From positions 229,628 through 293,627 of the forward strand of contig NZ_UTVH01000031.1 in NCBI RefSeq assembly GCF_900585905.1: a stretch of DNA of 64,000 nt, written 5' to 3'. The translations under genes and the position numbers were made by a program. The notes under the pieces were generated by a model. The model did not search any database and was not told where the DNA came from. It was given only the letters and a program-made list of their open reading frames with translations. This document shows positions 26,866 to 36,194 of the stretch, piece after piece; the stretch's first letter is position 1; each line of letters begins with the position of its first letter. Origin of the DNA: Pseudomonas viridiflava. Its GTDB lineage: Bacteria > Pseudomonadota > Gammaproteobacteria > Pseudomonadales > Pseudomonadaceae.

Positions 26866-28065
26866 ATGTTTGCCCACATTGAGTCCTACGCCGGTGACCC
26901 GATTCTGTCGTTGATGGACACCTTTCAGAAGGATGCCAACGCCGCGAAGGTCAATCTCAGCATCGGGCTGTACTACGACGAGCAGGGCAAGATCCCGCGT
27001 CTGCCCTCGGCGGTGGAGGCCCAGCGCCGCTTGCTGGAAGGCCAGCAGGCGCCCTGTGTTTACCTGCCGATGGAAGGCCTCGACAGCTACCGGGCCGGGG
27101 TTCAGGCGCTCCTGTTTGGCGCGCAGCACGCGGCCTTGCTGGCGGGACGCATTGCCACCATTCAGACAGTGGGCGGTTCGGGGGCATTGAAGGTCGGCGC
27201 GGACTTCCTCAAGGCGGCGTATCCGGACGCTCAGGTCTGGGTCAGCGATCCCACCTGGGAAAACCATCATGCGCTGTTTGGCGGTGCCGGTTTCAAGGTC
27301 AATACCTATCCGTACTTTGATGCGGCCACCGGCGGCGTGAATTTCGCCGCCATGGTTGACACCCTGCAAACGCTCCCGGCGCACAGCATCGTCCTGCTGC
27401 ACCCGTGCTGCCACAATCCCACCGGGGCTGACCTGTCCGTGGCGCAATGGGATCAGCTTATCGAGCTGATCGCAGAGCGCAGGCTGATCCCGTTCCTGGA
27501 CACCGCCTATCAGGGCTTTGGTCTGGGCATGGACGCCGACGCCTACGCCATCCGCGCCATGGCCGACGCCGGGCTGACGGTGCTGGTGAGCAATTCGTTT
27601 TCGAAGATTTTTTCGCTGTATGGCGAACGTGTGGGCGGGTTATCGGTTGTCTGCGCCGATGCAGCCATGGCTGACCGGGTGCTCGGCCAGCTCAAGGCAA
27701 CGGTACGCCGCAACTACTCGAGCCCGCCCAGGCATGGCGCGCTCGTCGTGGCGGCGGTCCTGGGTGATCCGCAGTTGCGTGAGCAATGGCTGGCCGAAGT
27801 GGAAGCCATGCGCCTGCGCATCATCGATATGCGGGTCAGCCTGGTGTCAGCGCTGCGGGACAAGATGCCTGATCGCGACTTCAGCTACATCCTCAAGCAG
27901 AGCGGCATGTTCAGCTATACCGGCTTCAGCCGCGCTCAGGTCCAACAGCTGCGCGATCAACACGCCGTTTATCTGATCAACAGCGGGCGCGTGTGCATGG
28001 CTGGCTTGAATGCACAGAATCTGGATAAAGTGGTGCAGGCATTCAGCAAGGTTTGCGAGGGCTGA
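26866..28065 (+). CDS. tyrB: Aromatic amino-acid aminotransferase (TyrB/PhhC-like)
   Basis: 399-residue fold-type I, subgroup I-alpha aminotransferase. The N-terminal [20 protein letters not shown] and [15 protein letters not shown] are typical of TyrB; Lys247 in [18 protein letters not shown] binds [14 protein letters not shown] is the PLP phosphate and substrate region. It transfers amino groups between aromatic amino acids (and probably aspartate) and 2-oxoglutarate. The start has GAGGAG upstream. Context with AroP and Lrp suggests aromatic amino-acid use. Confidence 0.92.
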   Translation: MFAHIESYAGDPILSLMDTFQKDANAAKVNLSIGLYYDEQGKIPRLPSAVEAQRRLLEGQQAPCVYLPMEGLDSYRAGVQALLFGAQHAALLAGRIATIQTVGGSGALKVGADFLKAAYPDAQVWVSDPTWENHHALFGGAGFKVNTYPYFDAATGGVNFAAMVDTLQTLPAHSIVLLHPCCHNPTGADLSVAQWDQLIELIAERRLIPFLDTAYQGFGLGMDADAYAIRAMADAGLTVLVSNSFSKIFSLYGERVGGLSVVCADAAMADRVLGQLKATVRRNYSSPPRHGALVVAAVLGDPQLREQWLAEVEAMRLRIIDMRVSLVSALRDKMPDRDFSYILKQSGMFSYTGFSRAQVQQLRDQHAVYLINSGRVCMAGLNAQNLDKVVQAFSKVCEG

Positions 28066-28080
28066 CGCCAATCCTCAGAC

Positions 28081-28108
28081 CGGCGCTAGCCCAACGCCAC
28101 TAGCGCCG
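28081..28108. terminator. Possible terminator hairpin after the aminotransferase gene
   Basis: Arms CGGCGCTA and TAGCGCCG around a 12-base loop, beginning 16 bases after the stop codon. No T tract follows, so this is a weak call. Confidence 0.35.
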
Positions 28109-28286
28109 TCGGGCTGGAACCCTTGAGCCAGAGCGCCACATTCAGTTTCAGTTAAGTTTTGACGGTTAGCCTGCAAATCTGCATGACCCCGTTGGGCGCG
28201 ATCAGAAGGATCTGAAAGCGATGCCAGTCGTACGGTTTTCATCGGGTAAAGCAATAATCCACATCAATCCGTCAAGAGGATGCGAC

Positions 28287-29018
28287 ATGAGCGACCTGGA
28301 TAAACAGAACTCGGCAGTTTCGGCTGATACCCTGTCACACGCTGAAACTGCTGATGTAGCGTTGGCGCACATCGTCAACGGCTTCAAGCATTTCCGGCAG
28401 GAAGTTTTCCCTGATCAACAAGGTCTGTTCAAGAAACTCGCCACGGCGCAGCAGCCACGCGCCATGTTCATCACCTGCGCCGACTCGCGAATCGTGCCTG
28501 AGCTGATCACCAACAGTTCGCCGGGCGACCTGTTTGTCACGCGTAACGTTGGCAACGTTGTGCCGCCTTATGGCCCGATGAACGGCGGTGTGTCCACGGC
28601 GATCGAATACGCAGTCATGGCATTGGGTGTTCACCACATCATCATCTGCGGTCACTCTGATTGCGGCGCGATGCGCGCGGTACTCAACCCCCACACCCTG
28701 GCGAAGATGCCCACGGTCACGGCCTGGTTGCGTCACGCCGAAGTGGCTCGCACTGTTGTCGAAGAAAACTGCAATTGCACTGGCGAGAAAGAAACGATGC
28801 ACGTTCTGACCGAAGAGAACGTCATCGCCCAGCTGCAACATTTGCGCACTCACCCTTCTGTCGCGTCGAAACTGGCCAGTGGGCAGTTGTTCATCCATGG
28901 CTGGGTTTACGACATCGAGACCAGCGAAATCCGAGCCTACGACGCCGAACAGGGCCGTTTCCTGCCTCTGGACGGCGACCATCCGACACCGATGGCCACG
29001 CCGAAATCGCGCTACTGA
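28287..29018 (+). CDS. Beta-class carbonic anhydrase
   Basis: 243-residue zinc enzyme for reversible CO2 hydration. Zinc ligands and the Asp/Arg dyad are visible: Cys64-x-Asp66-x-Arg68 in TCADSR, and His123-x2-Cys126 in CGHSDCGA. DLFVTRNVGNVVPPYGP and GGVSTAIEYAVMALGV are typical of CynT/Can-type enzymes. The start has AAGAGGA upstream. It lies 92 bp before a SulP transporter gene on the same strand, an arrangement that suggests bicarbonate supply. Confidence 0.95.
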   Translation: MSDLDKQNSAVSADTLSHAETADVALAHIVNGFKHFRQEVFPDQQGLFKKLATAQQPRAMFITCADSRIVPELITNSSPGDLFVTRNVGNVVPPYGPMNGGVSTAIEYAVMALGVHHIIICGHSDCGAMRAVLNPHTLAKMPTVTAWLRHAEVARTVVEENCNCTGEKETMHVLTEENVIAQLQHLRTHPSVASKLASGQLFIHGWVYDIETSEIRAYDAEQGRFLPLDGDHPTPMATPKSRY

Positions 29019-29110
29019 TTCAGCGCTTTTAGTACTCGATCCGACCTTGACGGCATGCCTTGGGCGCGCCGTCAGGCGTCGTCACGTCTGAAGAAATCCG
29101 GAGAGTCATC

Positions 29111-30643
29111 ATGGGCATCGCTCAATTGAGATCCGTACTGCCACGGGAGCTGCTTGCTTCCGTCGTGGTGTTCCTGGTGGCATTGCCACTTTGCATGGGC
29201 ATTGCCATCGCCTCCGGCATGCCGCCTGCCAAGGGTTTGATCACCGGCATCATCGGCGGTCTGGTAGTCGGTTGGCTGGCCGGTTCTCCCCTGCAGGTCA
29301 GTGGTCCGGCCGCAGGGCTCGCGGTGCTGGTGTTCGAGGTGGTGCGCGAGCATGGCATGGGCATGCTCGGGCCAATCCTGTTGCTGGCGGGCATCCTGCA
29401 GATTGCCGCCGGGCGCCTGAAACTCGGCTGCTGGTTCAGAGTGACCGCACCTGCTGTGGTCTACGGCATGCTGGCGGGTATCGGCGTGCTGATTGTGCTG
29501 TCGCAGATGCACGTGATGTTCGATGGCGGGCCCAAGCCGTCGGGGCTGGATAATCTGGTGGCGTTCCCTGCCACGCTGCTGGGGGCTGTGGGTCCTGGTT
29601 CCGGCATGCAGGCCGGTATGCTCGGCCTGGGCACGATTCTGGTGATGTTCCTGTGGGATAAATTCCGCCCGCAATCGCTGCGCTTTGTTCCCGGCGCCTT
29701 GCTGGGTGTCGGCATTGCCACCTTTGCCAGCCTTGCCCTGGCATTGCAGGTCAAGCGCGTGGAAGTACCGGACAATCTGGCGGATGCCATTGACTGGTTG
29801 CGACCCGCTGACCTGATGAGCCTGGCGGATCCTGCGATTCTGATTGCGGCTTTTGCCGTGGCGTTCATTGCCAGTGCTGAAACGCTGCTCTCTGCCGCTG
29901 CGGTGGACCGCATGCACGCCGGACAGCGTTCGGATTTCGACAAGGAGCTGAGCGCCCAGGGCGTCGGTAACGTGTTGTGCGGCCTGGTCGGCGCATTGCC
30001 AATGACTGGCGTGATCGTGCGCAGCTCGGCCAATGTCCAGGCTGGCGCCACAACGCGTATGTCCACGATGTTCCACGGTCTCTGGCTGCTGGCCTTCGTG
30101 CTGCTGCTGTCCAGTGTGCTGCAGAGCATTCCGGTGGCGAGCCTGGCAGGCGTGCTGGTTTACACCGGCTGCAAGTTGGTTGATCTGAAGGCGTTTCGTG
30201 GCCTGGGCCGGTATGGCCGGATGCCGATGTTCACCTATGCGGCGACCGCTGCTGCGATCGTCCTGACCGACCTGTTGACCGGTGTGCTGGTGGGCTTCGG
30301 TCTGACCCTGGTCAAGCTGGCGCTGAAGGCCTCGCGCCTGAAGATCAGTCTTGTACCGCTGGAGGCCGCAGGCGAAGTGGAGCTGCGCATGGTCGGTTCG
30401 GCCACCTTCCTCAAGGTGCCCGCCTTGACCAAGGTGCTGGGCACCGTCCCGGCGGGCACCACCGTGCATGTGCCATTGGCCAATCTGAGCTATATCGACC
30501 ATTCGTGCCTGGAGCTGCTGGAAGAATGGGGCCGCGCCAACGCCGCGCAGGGCTCACGTTTGATCATTGAACCGCGTGGGCTCAAGCGCCGGCTGGAAGG
30601 CCGCTTGAGGACAACGACCGGAATCGGCTCCGCAGCCGCGTAA
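29111..30643 (+). CDS. SulP-family anion transporter with STAS domain
   Basis: 510-residue inner-membrane protein: about 10-14 hydrophobic segments in residues 10-410, with the SulP N-terminal signature VALPLCMGIAIASGMPPAKG and SGPAAGLAVLVFE, then a cytoplasmic STAS domain (about 420-505; VPLANLSYIDHSCLELLEEW). SulP proteins move sulfate, bicarbonate or other anions. Linkage to a beta-carbonic anhydrase points to bicarbonate rather than sulfate, as with BicA-like transporters. PA0102-PA0103 is the same pair. Confidence 0.9.
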   Translation: MGIAQLRSVLPRELLASVVVFLVALPLCMGIAIASGMPPAKGLITGIIGGLVVGWLAGSPLQVSGPAAGLAVLVFEVVREHGMGMLGPILLLAGILQIAAGRLKLGCWFRVTAPAVVYGMLAGIGVLIVLSQMHVMFDGGPKPSGLDNLVAFPATLLGAVGPGSGMQAGMLGLGTILVMFLWDKFRPQSLRFVPGALLGVGIATFASLALALQVKRVEVPDNLADAIDWLRPADLMSLADPAILIAAFAVAFIASAETLLSAAAVDRMHAGQRSDFDKELSAQGVGNVLCGLVGALPMTGVIVRSSANVQAGATTRMSTMFHGLWLLAFVLLLSSVLQSIPVASLAGVLVYTGCKLVDLKAFRGLGRYGRMPMFTYAATAAAIVLTDLLTGVLVGFGLTLVKLALKASRLKISLVPLEAAGEVELRMVGSATFLKVPALTKVLGTVPAGTTVHVPLANLSYIDHSCLELLEEWGRANAAQGSRLIIEPRGLKRRLEGRLRTTTGIGSAAA

Positions 30644-30697
30644 GGTTCGCCTATCGGTACGAGTTGCCGCAGGCTGCGAAGGCGATGCTATTGATCC

Positions 30698-31640
30698 TGT
30701 AGGAGCGACCACGAGGCCGCGACAGCGGTGTATCAGACGGACCGCCATCGCTGGCCTCGTAACCTCGGTGAGCTCCTACAAATCCTGCAGACTCACGATT
30801 CCTGTAGGAGCCCAGGAGCAGCGCGACTCGGCGATGGCGTTCTGCCTGACCCACCGCCATCGCGGCCTCGCGTTGCTCGGGCGCTCCTACAAATCCTTGC
30901 AGACTCACACTTCCTGTAGGAGCCCAGGAGCAGCGCGACTCGGCGATGGCGTCCTGCCTGACACACCGCCATCGCGGCCTCGCGCTGCTCGGGCGCTCCT
31001 ACAAATCCCGCAGACTCACACTTCCTGTAGGAGCCCAGGAGCAGCGCGACTCGGCGATGGCGTCCTGTGTGACACACCGCCATCGCGGCCTCGCGCTGCT
31101 CGGGCGCTCCTACAAATCTTGCAGACTCACACTTCCTGTAGGAGCCCAGGAGCAGCGCGACTCGGCGATGGCGTCCTGTCTGACACGCCGCCATCGCGGC
31201 CTCGCGGTGCTCGGGCGCTCCTACAAATCTTGCAGACTCACACTTCCTGTAGGAGCCCAGGAGCAGCGCGACTCGGCGATGGCGTCCTGCCTGACACACC
31301 GCCATCGCGGCCTCGCAGTGCTCGGGCGCTCCTACAAATCTGCAGACTCACAATTCCCGTAGGAGCCCAGGAGCAGCGCGACTCGGCGATGGCGTCCTGT
31401 CTGGCACACCGCCATCGCGGCCTCGCGTTGCTCGGGCGCTCCTACAAATCCTTGCAGACTCACACTTCCTGTAGGAGCCCAGGAGCAGCGCGACTCGGCG
31501 ATGGCGTCCTGTCTGACACGCCGCCATCGCGGCCTCGCGGTGGTCGGGCGCTCCTACAAATCTGCAAACTCACAATTCCTGTAGGAGCGATGGCGTTCTG
31601 CCTGACACACCGCTATCGCGGCCTCGCGCGCCTACAGCTG
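30698..31640. repeat. Tandem array 1 of ~111-bp palindromic REP-like units (about 9 copies)
   Basis: Fills the 1-kb gap between the convergent SulP and 31651 genes. Each unit starts TGTAGGAGCCCAGGAGCAGC and ends GCGCTCCTACA, with inner arms CTCGGCGATGGCG and CGCCATCGCGGCCTCG, so each folds into one long imperfect hairpin. A spacer of about 22 bp (ending ACTCACACTTCC or CAATTCC) follows. Units begin near 30698 (divergent), 30803, 30915, 31026, 31137, 31248, 31358, 31470 and 31580 (truncated), a spacing of 110-112 bp. Copies are nearly identical, implying recent expansion or gene conversion. Confidence 0.92.
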
Positions 31641-31650
31641 TATTCCACCT

Positions 31651-32313
31651 TTACCGGTTTTGCGCCTGTTCGGCCCGGTCCAGTTCCAGGCTGATACCTA
31701 GCTGGCGCGACAGGCAGGGCCAGCGTTTCCAGGCGGCTTCCGTCTCGGGGCTGCTCAGGCGCTCGCGGTAGGCTTCGACCGACTCCAGCTCGAAGCTTTC
31801 GTCGTCCAGCAAGGTATCTACCGCATGATGCACGGCCTCATCGAGTTGATTGGCGAACGCTTCGCCGATCAATTGATGCGCGATGAGGCTGGCAACCGTG
31901 GTGTTGGACGGAATCAGCGGCCGCTCGAAATGCTTGATGTAAATATCGTTCACTTCCTCCACCAGCCGATGGGCCAGGTAGGCTTCGTCGAGGAGGCTGT
32001 CGAGGCCCTCGTGGCCATTGAGGATAGCGGGCGGTGTGGTAAAGAACTGCTCGGCGATCTTCAGCACGGGCCTGATCTGCCCTTCGATCCCGGCTTCGAC
32101 CGACACCTGATGGGCAGCGTCCAGCAAGTCCGGCACCAGGTCGATATAGGCAGTGACAAAACGATTCAGGACGCCCTTGGCATCCACCTGGGGGATATCA
32201 ATGGCAGGATGAAGGTGGGGCAGCTGGGTTTCCAATTGACGCAGCAACTGGCCGGTAGCGGCTTCATGCTGATGGGCACGTTGAATCTGCTCGCGCAAAG
32301 CGGCGGTGTTCAT
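31651..32313 (-). CDS. Conserved hypothetical protein
   Basis: 220 residues, no signal peptide, largely helical and acidic, with no motif I recognise. Features: QLPHLHPAIDIPQVDAKGVL near residue 31, LIPSNTTVASLIAHQLIGEA, and a C-terminal WKRWPCLSRQLGISLELD. A gene of this kind lies after the carbonic anhydrase and SulP genes in P. aeruginosa (PA0104 position). It ends inside the edge of the repeat array. No function can be given. Confidence 0.7.
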   Translation of the reverse strand: MNTAALREQIQRAHQHEAATGQLLRQLETQLPHLHPAIDIPQVDAKGVLNRFVTAYIDLVPDLLDAAHQVSVEAGIEGQIRPVLKIAEQFFTTPPAILNGHEGLDSLLDEAYLAHRLVEEVNDIYIKHFERPLIPSNTTVASLIAHQLIGEAFANQLDEAVHHAVDTLLDDESFELESVEAYRERLSSPETEAAWKRWPCLSRQLGISLELDRAEQAQNR

Positions 32314-32535
32314 GAGATCTCCTGCGGGCGGGCGGATTCGGACAAAAAGGCGAAGATCATACGTTAGCTGGCTGAAATCGATAGCTAAGACGTATTTGTC
32401 ATATCAAATTCATCATGGTGTGCATTTGCGACCTGAAACGCTGAAGTTTATTGCTGCTATTACTGGGTCTGGTGCTGACGCCCGATTAACGAGGGTTAAC
32501 CTATGCCCCACCTTGCCGCCATGTGTTAAGCAATC

Positions 32536-33168
32536 ATGACCCGAACCCAGAAAACAGTATTCATCGTCGCTGGCCTGATCGCCTTGATCCTTGGTGTGCT
32601 CGTCAGCCGGGTGTTGTCAGGCGGTGCCGATAGCCAGCAGACCGCCTTGATTGATGCCGGGGTGATTCTGCTGCCGCAAAGCCGGCCCCTGCCCGAGCTG
32701 GAAATGCGCGATCAGAATGGCCAGTCAGTTCGGCTCGATCAGTTGAAGGGCAAATGGACGCTGCTGTTTTTTGGGTACACCTACTGCCCTGATATCTGCC
32801 CGACTACCCTGGCCCAGCTGCGGCAGATCAAAGGCGGCTTGCCTGCAGCGACGCTTGAGCACCTGCGGGTGGTGCTTGTCAGCGTGGATCCAGACCGCGA
32901 CACACCGCAGCAGCTCAAGCAGTATCTGGAGTATTTCGACAAGAGTTTCATCGGCCTGAGCGGCCCGGTGCCGCAGATTCAGACGCTGGCCAATGCGCTG
33001 AGCATCCCCTTCATTCCCGCCGACACGAGCAAGCCCGGCTACACCGTTGACCACAGTGGCAACCTGGCGCTGCTGGGGCCGGACGGCACGCAGCGAGGCT
33101 TCATCCGCGCGCCGCTCAATACACAGAAATTGCTGGCACAGCTGCCCGGGCTGCTGGACCTGCCTTAG
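32536..33168 (+). CDS. SCO1/SenC/PrrC-family copper chaperone-like thioredoxin-fold protein
   Basis: 210 residues with an N-terminal membrane anchor (about 8-28: VFIVAGLIALILGVLVSRVL) and a periplasmic thioredoxin fold. Cys84 and Cys88 in TYCPDICPTT and His173 in GYTVDHSG are the copper ligands of SCO proteins, which deliver copper to the CuA site of cytochrome oxidase. In P. aeruginosa the homologue (PA0114) sits beside an aa3-type cox operon, but no cox genes are in this window. Its partner here is unknown. Confidence 0.9.
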   Translation: MTRTQKTVFIVAGLIALILGVLVSRVLSGGADSQQTALIDAGVILLPQSRPLPELEMRDQNGQSVRLDQLKGKWTLLFFGYTYCPDICPTTLAQLRQIKGGLPAATLEHLRVVLVSVDPDRDTPQQLKQYLEYFDKSFIGLSGPVPQIQTLANALSIPFIPADTSKPGYTVDHSGNLALLGPDGTQRGFIRAPLNTQKLLAQLPGLLDLP

Positions 33169-33191
33169 GCTAGGCCCAAAGGCAAAACTTC

Positions 33192-33304
33192 GTGGGGCTA
33201 GCCGTGCGGCTTCGCTTTAGCCGGGAACGGGCAGGCGCAGACAACAATGCATGTCTGCCGAAACACCGCCTCCCTGGGTGAAGCGGAGCGCCGCCCGGCC
33301 GGTT
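33192..33304. repeat. Degenerate REP pair
   Basis: Eroded REP cores (GGCTTCGCTTTAGCCGGGAA near 33209 and CACCGCCTCCCTGGGTGAAG near 33264) in inverted arrangement between the convergent SCO and metQ genes. Confidence 0.6.
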
Positions 33305-33317
33305 CCTCGATTGCGGA

Positions 33318-34091
33318 TCAGAACGCGGGTACGACGGCGCCTTTGTATTTTTCGGTGATGAAGGCTTTCACTTCCGGGCTTTGCAGCGCGGCGACCAGCT
33401 TCTTCATGGCGTCTGAATCCTTGTTGTCCGGGCGGGCAACCAGAATATTGGCGTACGGCGACTCGGCGCCTTCAATGACCAGCGCATCCTTGGTTGGGTC
33501 AAGCTTGGCCGTGAGCGCGTAGTTGGTGTTGATCAGCGTCAGGTCGACCTGGGTCAGTACACGTGGCAGCGTTGCCGCTTCCAGCTCGCGGAACTTGAGG
33601 TTCTTAGGATTCTGCAGCACATCTTTGGGCGTTGCGATGATGCTGGCAGGGTCTTTCAGCGTGATCAGCCCTGCCTTGACCAGCAACAGCAGTGCGCGAC
33701 CTTCATTGGTGGCGTCGTTGGGAATGGCAACGGTGGCGCCATCCGGCAGCTCGGCCAGTGATTTGATCTTGTCCGAGTAGGCGCCAAAAGGCTCGACGTG
33801 AACCTTGGCAACGCTCACCAGATCAGTCCCCTTGCCCTTGTTGAACTCATCCAGATACGGCTGATGCTGGAAGAAATTGGCATCCATGCGCTTTCCGGCA
33901 ACCTGAAGATTGGGCTGCACGTAGTCGTTGAACACCTTGATCTGCAGGTCCACGCCTTCTTTGGCCAGGGTCGGTTTGACGAATTCGAGGATTTCAGCGT
34001 GCGGCACAGCGCTGGCGGCAACGGTCAGGGTTTCATCAGCGTGCGCTGACAGGGCAGCAACGGCAGCAAATACGGCCAACAGCTTTTTCAT
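33318..34091 (-). CDS. metQ: Methionine ABC transporter substrate-binding protein MetQ (NlpA family)
   Basis: 257 residues. Signal peptide MKKLLAVFAAVAALSAHA, then TLTVAASAVPHAEILEFVKP, FNDYVQPNLQVAGKRMDANF, FFQHQPYLDEFN, and TLINTNYALTAKLDPTKDAL, all conserved in MetQ/NlpA. It binds D/L-methionine. No lipobox Cys follows the signal peptide, so unlike E. coli MetQ this copy should be a soluble periplasmic protein. Last gene of the metN-metI-metQ operon. Confidence 0.93.
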   Translation of the reverse strand: MKKLLAVFAAVAALSAHADETLTVAASAVPHAEILEFVKPTLAKEGVDLQIKVFNDYVQPNLQVAGKRMDANFFQHQPYLDEFNKGKGTDLVSVAKVHVEPFGAYSDKIKSLAELPDGATVAIPNDATNEGRALLLLVKAGLITLKDPASIIATPKDVLQNPKNLKFRELEAATLPRVLTQVDLTLINTNYALTAKLDPTKDALVIEGAESPYANILVARPDNKDSDAMKKLVAALQSPEVKAFITEKYKGAVVPAF

Positions 34092-34153
34092 GCATCAACT
34101 CCTTTGAGGCCCGCCATGGCGGCGGACCGTTGCCGGTTCAGCCGGCCAAACAT

Positions 34154-34828
34154 TTAACGGTGAGAAAAGTGCGCGACCAGTTTGTCGCCGATGCTCTGCA
34201 GGATCTGCACCAGCACCAGGAGCAATATGACCGTCACAAACATGACATCGTTCTGGAAGCGCTGGTAGCCATAGCGAATCGCCAGATCGCCCAGGCCGCC
34301 AGCGCCCACGGCACCTGCCATCGCGGTGAACGAGACCAGCGCAATGGCGGTAACGGTAACGGCGGCAATGATGCCGGGCCGCGCTTCCGGCAGCAGGGCC
34401 TTGACGATGATCTGCCGGGTGGTCGCGCCCATGGCCTGGGTCGCTTCGATGATGCCGCGATCCACTTCACGCAGCGCGGTTTCCACCAGCCGGGCGAAGA
34501 ACGGCGTAGCGCCTGCGATCAGCGGTGGCAAGGTGCCAAGAATGCCCAGCGTGGTGCCGGTGATGATTTCGGTGACCGGCATCATCACGATCAGCAGAAT
34601 GATGAACGGCAAGGCTCGCAGCAGGTTGACGATGACCGCCAGCACCGAATACAACGCCTTGTTTTCCAGCAGTTGCCGGGGCGAGGTCAGAAACAGAATC
34701 ACGCCCAGGGGCAAGCCGAGCAATACCGTAAAGCCCAGGGACACTACGAGCATGTTCAGGGTGTCGAGGGTGGCGATCCAGATTTCCTGCCAGTCGACGT
34801 TGGGGAATAAAGCCAGTAGGGCGTCCAT
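34154..34828 (-). CDS. metI: Methionine ABC transporter permease MetI
   Basis: 224-residue inner-membrane permease with about five helices. The EAA-loop region reads IIEATQAMGATTRQIIVKAL before LLPEARPGIIAAVT, which contacts the MetN ATPase. The start ATG overlaps the metN stop (ATGA). It forms the channel for methionine uptake with MetN and MetQ. Confidence 0.95.
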   Translation of the reverse strand: MDALLALFPNVDWQEIWIATLDTLNMLVVSLGFTVLLGLPLGVILFLTSPRQLLENKALYSVLAVIVNLLRALPFIILLIVMMPVTEIITGTTLGILGTLPPLIAGATPFFARLVETALREVDRGIIEATQAMGATTRQIIVKALLPEARPGIIAAVTVTAIALVSFTAMAGAVGAGGLGDLAIRYGYQRFQNDVMFVTVILLLVLVQILQSIGDKLVAHFSHR

Positions 34829-35835
34829 CAGCGCAGCACCTCCATATGAACATCGGCGGCGGTGAAGCGGGCGAAGGCAGCGTCCATGTCGCCGCCGGTG
34901 ATGGCCAGGGTCAGCTGGCCGTAAGGGGTGTCCTTGATGCGGTCGATGCGCCCGGCGAGGATGCTGTAATCAACCCCGGTCTCGCGCGCTACGGTGCCCA
35001 GCAGCGGCGCATAAGTGGCCTGGCCCTGAAAGGTCAGGCGCACAATGCGGCCTTCAACGTGAGCAAAGTCATCGCGCTGTTCGTTCTCGTCGATCTGCTC
35101 GTGTTCCTGAACGAAACGCTTGGTCGTCGGGTGCTGCGGGTGCAGAAAGACATCCGCCACCGCGCCCTGCTCGACGATGACACCGGCGTCCATCACCGCT
35201 ACCTGATCACAGACGCGACGGATCACGTCCATTTCGTGGGTGATCAGCACGATGGTCAGCTTCAGCTCGCGATTGATCTCGGCCAGCAGCTGCAGAACCG
35301 AGGCCGTGGTTTGCGGATCGAGGGCACTGGTGGCTTCATCGCACAGCAGAATCTTCGGTTTGGTGGCCAGCGCACGGGCGATGCCGACGCGCTGCTTCTG
35401 CCCGCCGGACAGTTGCGACGGGTACTTTCTGGCGTGATCGGACAGGCCGACTCGGGCCAGCAGCTCGGCCACGCGCTGGTCGATCTGGCTACGGGACAGG
35501 TCACCGGCCAGGGTCAGCGGCATGGCGACATTGTCGGCCACAGTCTTGGAGGACAGCAGGTTGAAGTGCTGGAAGATCATCCCGACCTGCTGCCGAAAAC
35601 GGCGCAAGCCATTGGCATCAAGGGCGGTGACGTCTTCGCCGTCGACCATGATCTGCCCGCCGCTCGGGGTTTCCAGGCGGTTGATCAGGCGCAGCAGTGT
35701 GCTTTTGCCGGCGCCGGAGTGGCCGATCAAGCCGAACACCTGGCCGTCTTCGACGCGCAGGCTGGTAGGGTGCAGGGCCGGAATTTCCTTGCCTGCCACC
35801 CGATAGGTTTTATGGACGTTATGAAACTCGATCAC
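34828..35835 (-). CDS. metN: Methionine ABC transporter ATP-binding protein MetN
   Basis: 335-residue ATPase. Walker [11 protein letters not shown]-loop FQHFNLL, signature [15 protein letters not shown], Walker [13 protein letters not shown], and the switch His in LITHEMDV. The C-terminal NIL domain (about 265-335) gives methionine feedback inhibition in this family. The start is GTG at 35835 ([15 protein letters not shown]) with an AAGG ribosome site; longer upstream reading is not family-like. First gene of metNIQ. Confidence 0.95.
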   Translation of the reverse strand: MIEFHNVHKTYRVAGKEIPALHPTSLRVEDGQVFGLIGHSGAGKSTLLRLINRLETPSGGQIMVDGEDVTALDANGLRRFRQQVGMIFQHFNLLSSKTVADNVAMPLTLAGDLSRSQIDQRVAELLARVGLSDHARKYPSQLSGGQKQRVGIARALATKPKILLCDEATSALDPQTTASVLQLLAEINRELKLTIVLITHEMDVIRRVCDQVAVMDAGVIVEQGAVADVFLHPQHPTTKRFVQEHEQIDENEQRDDFAHVEGRIVRLTFQGQATYAPLLGTVARETGVDYSILAGRIDRIKDTPYGQLTLAITGGDMDAAFARFTAADVHMEVLR

Positions 35836-36194
35836 GTGGCGAACCTTGTGGGCGCGGTAAAAATTCAGCGCAGTGGCGCAGCGCGCACTGGCTGATTCGC
35901 ACCGGCTGGATGAGCCGGGCGCGCATTTTAGCCTGTCCGCCCCTGCTCTGCCCGTTGCCATTTAGCATTTATTTAGCAGCGCACCTGCGCAAAGGGCATA
36001 ACGCAGGGCGAATGAGTGGCCCTGCCGCGCCTCCTGATGACCGACCGGCAGAACATGTGAAATTTGACGGAACGGCTGATTTATTCCCCAGTCACTCATT
36101 AGCATCGTGATTTTCTCTGGCCTGCGCCGGGAAGGTCTGTCTTAGAGCCCTGCCGATTCGAGCACACGGGCCGAACTAATGAGGATTTTTGCTG
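35836..36194. other. Divergent intergenic region metN / katE
   Basis: 359 bp without a gene. It must hold the metN promoter (left) and the katE promoter (right). An AT-rich stretch with two TTTAGCA repeats lies near 35960-35975 and another AT-rich patch near 36058-36120. I could not identify a convincing SAM riboswitch or MetR site. Confidence 0.5.

Noticed and set aside
30768..31694. A 308-codon open frame running through repeat array 1 (and similar frames in arrays 2 and 3)
   Set aside because: The frame is a product of the ~111-bp period (multiple of 3) and GC-rich repeat; the translation is just the repeated palindrome, with no ribosome site.
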